DNA of 64,000 bases, taken from positions 4,898,001-4,962,000 of the forward strand of contig CP108400.1 of the NCBI GenBank assembly GCA_045039925.1, given 5' to 3'. The translations under genes and the position numbers were made by a program. The notes under the pieces were generated by a model. The model did no database searches and was not told the DNA's origin. It worked only from the letters and a program-made list of their open reading frames with translations. How positions within the stretch are numbered: position 1 is the stretch's first letter; each line of letters begins with the position of its first letter. Shown one piece after another: positions 59,865 through 64,000 of this stretch. The DNA comes from Yinghuangia sp045039925 (GTDB lineage: Bacteria > Actinomycetota > Actinomycetes > Streptomycetales > Streptomycetaceae).

Positions 59865-60632
59865 GTGAAAACGCGCAAGGGCGAACGCCCCGGGAACCAC
59901 GACGAGCACGCCGTGACGATCAGCGGTCTGAGCAAGAGCTTCGGCGCCGACGCCACGCGGTTCTGGGCCCTGACGAACATCGATCTCTCCGTCGTGCCGC
60001 GGAGCTTCACCGCGATCATGGGACCGTCGGGCTCCGGCAAGAGCACCCTGCTCAACTGCCTGCTGGGCCTGGAGAAGCCCGACACCGGGTCGATCCGCAT
60101 AGGCGGCACGGACATCACCGGCCTGGACGAGGCCGAACTGGCCGAGATGCGACGTTCGCACGTCGGAGTGGTGTTCCAGTCCTACAACCTGATCCCGTCG
60201 CTCACCGTCGCCGACAACATCTCGTTGCCGCTGCGCCTGGCGGGCCGGCGGATCGATGAGCGCCGGGTACGGGACTTGGCCGAGACCGTCGGTGTCGGTG
60301 CCACACTCGAGCGCCGGCCCGCGCAGCTGTCCGGGGGTCAGCAACAGCGCGTCGCGTTCGCGCGTGCGCTGGTCACGGAGCCGGAGTTGATCGTCGCCGA
60401 CGAGCCGACCGGCGCGCTGGACACCGCATCGAGCGACGTCGTACTCGGCCTGCTCCGCTCGATCGTCACCGACCTCGGACAGCGGGTGTTGCTGGTGACG
60501 CACGATCCGCGGGCCGCGGCGGTCGCGGACCGCGTGCTGTTCCTCCGCGACGGACGTTGGGACGGCGAACTCCGCGGGGCCACCGAGGCGCAGATCGCGG
60601 CAACCCTCACCGACCTCGGGCGGCGGTCGTGA
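59865..60632 (+). CDS. ABC transporter ATP-binding protein (LolD/MacB type)
   Basis: ATPase of 255 residues. Walker A GPSGSGKST (53-61), Q-loop VVFQSYNLIPSLT, signature LSGGQQQRVAFARAL, Walker B LIVADEPTGALD and H-loop LLVTHDPRAAA. The type goes with FtsX-like permeases in peptide or lipid export and antibiotic resistance. GTG 59865 was chosen. Its stop overlaps the permease start in GTGA. Divergent from the two-component system over 233 bp without other features. Confidence 0.95.
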   Translation: MKTRKGERPGNHDEHAVTISGLSKSFGADATRFWALTNIDLSVVPRSFTAIMGPSGSGKSTLLNCLLGLEKPDTGSIRIGGTDITGLDEAELAEMRRSHVGVVFQSYNLIPSLTVADNISLPLRLAGRRIDERRVRDLAETVGVGATLERRPAQLSGGQQQRVAFARALVTEPELIVADEPTGALDTASSDVVLGLLRSIVTDLGQRVLLVTHDPRAAAVADRVLFLRDGRWDGELRGATEAQIAATLTDLGRRS

Positions 60633-63136
60633 ACAAGCTCGCCCGACTGACGCTGCGCGCGCGCAGGGGCCAGGTCGCCGCACTGGCCGTGACCGTGTTC
60701 TTCTCGGCTGTTCTCGTGGGAGCGTTCGGAGTTCTGCTGGAGACCGGCGTCCGCGGCCAGGTCTCCACCGGCGAGTACGACAACGCGCCGCTGCTCGTCG
60801 CATCCCGCCAGTCGGTTCCCGTCGGCGGCGACGTCGACATGACGGTTCCCGGGCGGGCGTTGCTGCCCGCCTCCCTGGTCGACGAGATCACCGCGGCGCT
60901 GCCGACGTCCCGCGTCGTCGCCGACCGCATCGTGCCCGCGGTCCTCGGTGCCCGGGTCGGCGATGCCGAGCCGGTGGACGCGCATCCCTGGTCCGCGTTC
61001 GAACTCGGGAACCGCGAACTGGCCTCGGGACGCGCCCCCGTCGGCCCGGACGAGATCGTGCTGCCCGGCCACGTCGCGCGCTCCCACGGCTTGGAGACCG
61101 GGGGAAAAGTATCGCTGGGCTTCGGCGACGGGCCCGTCGCGTACACGCTCGTGGGCACCACCACGGCGGACGACGCGGGGGTCGACGTCCCGGACGTCTA
61201 TCTCAGCGACGCGCAGATCGGAACACGCGGCAACCCCGACCGCAGCGTGGCGGTCATCGGCGTCTGGCCCCAGGCGACGCCCGACGCGGACGTGCTCGCG
61301 CGCCTGGTCCCGCAGGCCGGCGCGCGGCTGTGGGACCGCGGCGACCGGGGACCTGTCGAGGCGGTCTCCCAGGGCCGCGCGACGGCGGCCCTCGTCTCCG
61401 CCGCCGGTGCACTCGGCGCTGTCTCGCTCATCGTCGCCGTGTTCACCGTCATAGCCCTCACGTCACTCCAAATCCGCGAGCGGTCACGCGAGTTGGCCAT
61501 GCTCCGTATCGTCGGTGCAACGCCTCGACAGGTGAAGCGGCTGCTTCGCGCGGAGATCCGCATGGTCGCCGCGCTGGCCGGCGGCCTCGGCGGGCTCGCC
61601 GGACCGCTGGTGGGCGCGGCCATGATCGGCGCCATCCGATCCTGGGGAGTGCTGCCCCGGACCCTTCAGCCGGTCTTCGGCCCCCTCCCGTTCGTCGTGG
61701 CGATGCTGACCGGTTTCGTCGCCGCGGAAGTAGCCACACGCGTCGCGGTACGCCGGGTCACCCGCAGCAGTCCGCTTGCCCAACTCGGGGACGGCGACAC
61801 GGACCCCTCCGCATCGCCGCGGACGGGACGGCGCGTTGTCGTCGGAGTGCTGCTCCTCGCCGTGGGCGTCGCGATGGCGCTGGCCCCGACGTACACCTCC
61901 AACGTCGACGTGGCCAGCGGACTCCCCGGGATATCGGGGCTGGTGATGGCCTTGTCGATCGGTCCGCTGAGTCCGCAGGTGGTGCGTGCGGCGGCCGCAG
62001 TCGTGCGCCGACCGGCCGGGCGTACCGCCGCGGCGTACACGGCGCTCAGCAGCATTCGCCACCGATCCGCCCGCGTCGGCGGCGCGTTGACCCCGATCGT
62101 CCTCGGCGTCGCGCTGGGCGCGGTCCAGCTCTCCGGCGCGGCGACGGTCGGCGCCGTGTCGGCGGCGCAGGCGGACGCGGGCGCGCGTACCGATCTCACG
62201 GTCACCCTGCCGAGCGTCGGCATCGGCGACCGGACGACCGAACTCGTGCGAGGCGTGCCCGGGGTCGCCTCCGCCACCCCGTTCGTGACCACCGGCGTCA
62301 TCGTGCAGCCGCCCGCCGGCAGCGGCAACAGCCCCCAAACCCTGAACGCCCTCGGCATCGCCGGCGACCAGGTGGAGCACTACGCCGATCTCGAGCCCAC
62401 GGGCAACAGCCCGATCCGGCTCCGGCAGGGCGACGTGGCGCTCGGTGTCCTCGGCGCCGCTCAAATGGGAGCCCACGTCGGGGACGAGGTCACCATCGTG
62501 CTGGCGAACGGACAGTCGATCAAGCGGCACGTGAGCGCGCTGTACGAACGCGGCCTCGGCTTCGGCGACGTCCTCCTCCCCTTCGGCGACCTGCAACCGG
62601 CAACCGCGTCGGGACTCGCATCCGGCCTGGCCGTGACGGTCCCCGCATCCGAATCGGTGGCGCGGGTGGGGGACGGCATCCGCGACCGCCTGGCGGACGT
62701 ACCGGGAGCCGAAGTCACCCGCTCCGCCTCCGCCGGGGCCGGCGGCGAAGCCTCGGGCGGCGACGAGAAGTTCGGGCTGCTGATCCTGATGGTCCTCTTC
62801 GGATACATCGCCATCGCGGTAACGAACTCCCTTGTCACCGCGACCCTTTCCCGCCGATCGGAATTCGCGCTCCTGGCGGCGGTCGGCGCCGCACCACGCC
62901 AACGGCGCTCGATCCTGCGCGGGGAGGCCGCCATCCTGGCCTTCACCGCCTGCATCGTGGGGACCGCGTTCGCGCTGCCCGGCCTGTTCGCCATGACGTA
63001 CGCCCTGAGCAACGGCGACCGCATCATGCCCGCCATCGACCCCGTCACCTACACCGCGATCGTCGCCTTCACCTTCGTACTCGTCTTCTCCGCCACCGCC
63101 CTCGCCGGCCGAGCCGTCCTGCGCAACCGGCGATGA
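60629..63136 (+). CDS. FtsX-type ABC permease, large two-domain form
   Basis: Permease of 835 residues: N-terminal TM helix (ALAVTVFFSAVLVGAFGVLL), a large outside domain, an FtsX helix bundle (SAAGALGAVSLIVAVFTVIA, LQIRERSRELAMLRIVGATP), a second outside domain and a C-terminal FtsX bundle (RRSEFALLAAVGAAPRQRRS). Partner of the ATPase, with 4-bp overlap. Probably detoxifies or senses a cell-envelope antibiotic together with the adjacent kinase/regulator pair. Confidence 0.93.
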   Translation: MNKLARLTLRARRGQVAALAVTVFFSAVLVGAFGVLLETGVRGQVSTGEYDNAPLLVASRQSVPVGGDVDMTVPGRALLPASLVDEITAALPTSRVVADRIVPAVLGARVGDAEPVDAHPWSAFELGNRELASGRAPVGPDEIVLPGHVARSHGLETGGKVSLGFGDGPVAYTLVGTTTADDAGVDVPDVYLSDAQIGTRGNPDRSVAVIGVWPQATPDADVLARLVPQAGARLWDRGDRGPVEAVSQGRATAALVSAAGALGAVSLIVAVFTVIALTSLQIRERSRELAMLRIVGATPRQVKRLLRAEIRMVAALAGGLGGLAGPLVGAAMIGAIRSWGVLPRTLQPVFGPLPFVVAMLTGFVAAEVATRVAVRRVTRSSPLAQLGDGDTDPSASPRTGRRVVVGVLLLAVGVAMALAPTYTSNVDVASGLPGISGLVMALSIGPLSPQVVRAAAAVVRRPAGRTAAAYTALSSIRHRSARVGGALTPIVLGVALGAVQLSGAATVGAVSAAQADAGARTDLTVTLPSVGIGDRTTELVRGVPGVASATPFVTTGVIVQPPAGSGNSPQTLNALGIAGDQVEHYADLEPTGNSPIRLRQGDVALGVLGAAQMGAHVGDEVTIVLANGQSIKRHVSALYERGLGFGDVLLPFGDLQPATASGLASGLAVTVPASESVARVGDGIRDRLADVPGAEVTRSASAGAGGEASGGDEKFGLLILMVLFGYIAIAVTNSLVTATLSRRSEFALLAAVGAAPRQRRSILRGEAAILAFTACIVGTAFALPGLFAMTYALSNGDRIMPAIDPVTYTAIVAFTFVLVFSATALAGRAVLRNRR

Positions 63137-63177
63137 CCTCCCACGCCCCGCCCCACCGGAGGGGCTGCCCGGATCGG

Positions 63178-63666
63178 TCAGGCCTCGGGCGGCGGGTCGT
63201 GGTGGATGCCGGTGTCGACGAGGATCTGCTCGGCCTGCGCGAGATTGTCGAGGTCCAAGGCCTGCGTCATGGCCAACTGGGCCTGGGAACGGGTCGCGTG
63301 GGGCGGGACGACGAGCAGCGCGAGGAGGTTCCGGTCGTCGCGCGTGATCAGCACGGTGTCGTCGCCGAGCGGGAACCAGTCGACGTGCACGATGTGGTGG
63401 TCGATGAACACGTGCTCCGGGACGCCGTCCCACGCGTCCCGGTCCAGTCCGACCCGGGCGATCGGGCCGATGCGTACGGCCAACGCGGCGACAAGACGCG
63501 GCAGTTGCGCCCCGATGTCGCGGGAGCGCGGCCACCAGGCGCCGTCGAGCCCTCCTTGGCGGGGTCCGGTGGCCTGCGGCCTGAGCAGTACCGTGCCGGG
63601 GGCCACCCGCGGGTGTGTCGTCCCCTGCCCGCGTCCGCGTCGTCGCGGGGTCTCCGCTTCAGGCAT
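63178..63666 (-). CDS. DUF5994 protein (copy 2)
   Basis: Protein of 162 residues with the family signature GGLDGAWWPRSRDIGAQLPR and the segment VHVDWFPLGDDTVLITRDDRN, ending in a helical stretch LAMTQALDLDNLAQAEQILV. Paralogue of the protein at 46005-46574. Function unknown. ATG 63666 chosen; a GTG at 63693 would add 9 residues. Confidence 0.8.
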   Translation of the reverse strand: MPEAETPRRRGRGQGTTHPRVAPGTVLLRPQATGPRQGGLDGAWWPRSRDIGAQLPRLVAALAVRIGPIARVGLDRDAWDGVPEHVFIDHHIVHVDWFPLGDDTVLITRDDRNLLALLVVPPHATRSQAQLAMTQALDLDNLAQAEQILVDTGIHHDPPPEA

Positions 63667-63938
63667 GGCGCACCGCCTGTCCGCAGGGCTCACCGTGAGC
63701 TCCGTCCGACCGGGACGGGGCGCCCGCCCAGGACGGGCATGGCGCGAAAACGCTCCCGGTACCTCTCCACGCTACTCCGGCTGCCGTACGCCCGACGGGC
63801 GGCTCCGCGCCGAAACCCACGTATGGTGGGGTGTCCGGGGCTACTCGAATTCGGCGGTCAAGCCGGTCTCGTCCTGGGAGAACCGCTATTCCGGCGCCGG
63901 CGTTCGACGCCGTGTCCGGGGCAAGGCTTCGGGACACC

Positions 63939-64000
63939 ATGACTCTCCACCTGTCTCCGCCACTCACCTCCCGAGATCCCAGCGTCGCCGACGCCATGGG
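63939..64000 (+). CDS. Possible gene start cut by window edge
   Basis: ATG 63939 opens a frame (MTLHLSPPLTSRDPSVADAM) that continues past the window. Too short to assign; no clear Shine-Dalgarno. The 272-bp gap before it (63667-63938) has no other feature. Confidence 0.3.
   Translation, partial: MTLHLSPPLTSRDPSVADAM

Overview
The window is chromosomal DNA from a high-GC, Streptomyces-like actinomycete. The evidence is the very high G+C with strong third-position G/C bias, many GTG starts, a WblA-type WhiB protein, a Crp of the Streptomyces type, paired ArsA-like ATPases, an actinobacterial integration host factor, ANTAR regulators and a MarP-type protease. The gene orders nth-crp, arsA-arsA-wblA-penicillin-binding protein, and dnaX-ybaB-recR-DUF5063-lysC-asd are, from memory, typical of Streptomyces and relatives. 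The exact genus cannot be read from this window.

Layout. (1) 1-17.6 kb is core chromosome: MarP protease (partial), a CoA-type Nudix hydrolase coupled to endonuclease III, Crp, a metallo-beta-lactamase-fold hydrolase, a second Nudix protein, a RidA/DUF4177 pair, an Lrp/AsnC regulator divergent from kynurenine-pathway genes kynA and kynU, two ArsA-like ATPases, WblA, a class A penicillin-binding protein, a YqeY-like protein, a metallophosphoesterase and tRNA-Pro(CGG). (2) 17.7-31.9 kb looks accessory. It opens with an integrase C-terminal fossil beside tRNA-Pro and carries small regulator/target pairs: LuxR(LAL)/hydrolase, TetR/MMPL, HxlR/two-helix peptide and TetR/MFS+SDR. It also has unfamiliar small secreted and cytosolic proteins. 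(3) 32-45.7 kb returns to core genes: an NAPE-PLD-like hydrolase, an S9 peptidase, SURF1, an ECF-like sigma factor with a membrane-anchored partner, asd, lysC, DUF5063, recR, ybaB, dnaX, SRP RNA and tRNA-Ser(GGA). (4) 45.7-54.6 kb is a stress/signalling cluster: DUF5994, two paralogous STAS anti-anti-sigma proteins with a shared leader, a fatty acid desaturase with its ferredoxin-type reductase, DUF1003, GlsB-like, small hydrophobic proteins, an integration-host-factor paralogue and two GAF-ANTAR regulators. (5) 54.7-64 kb is an envelope/export region: an MMPL transporter with its MarR regulator, a NarL/DesK-type two-component system divergent from an ABC transporter (ATPase plus large FtsX-type permease), and a second DUF5994 protein.

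How the genes fit together. Several regulator/target pairs have visible symmetric DNA in the shared intergenic region. The clearest are a 21-bp motif found both before the MMPL gene and before its MarR gene, and a spaced inverted repeat between the Lrp regulator and kynA. A third strong signal is a 27-bp identical block placed just after a -10-like hexamer upstream of both STAS genes. The STAS pair, the ANTAR proteins and the IHF paralogue suggest a stress-response module that lacks a visible anti-sigma kinase, phosphatase or sigma factor in this window.

Limits. Families were assigned by eye from motifs. No database search, alignment score or RNA folding was run. Start codons were chosen from Shine-Dalgarno spacing, overlaps and remembered family starts.
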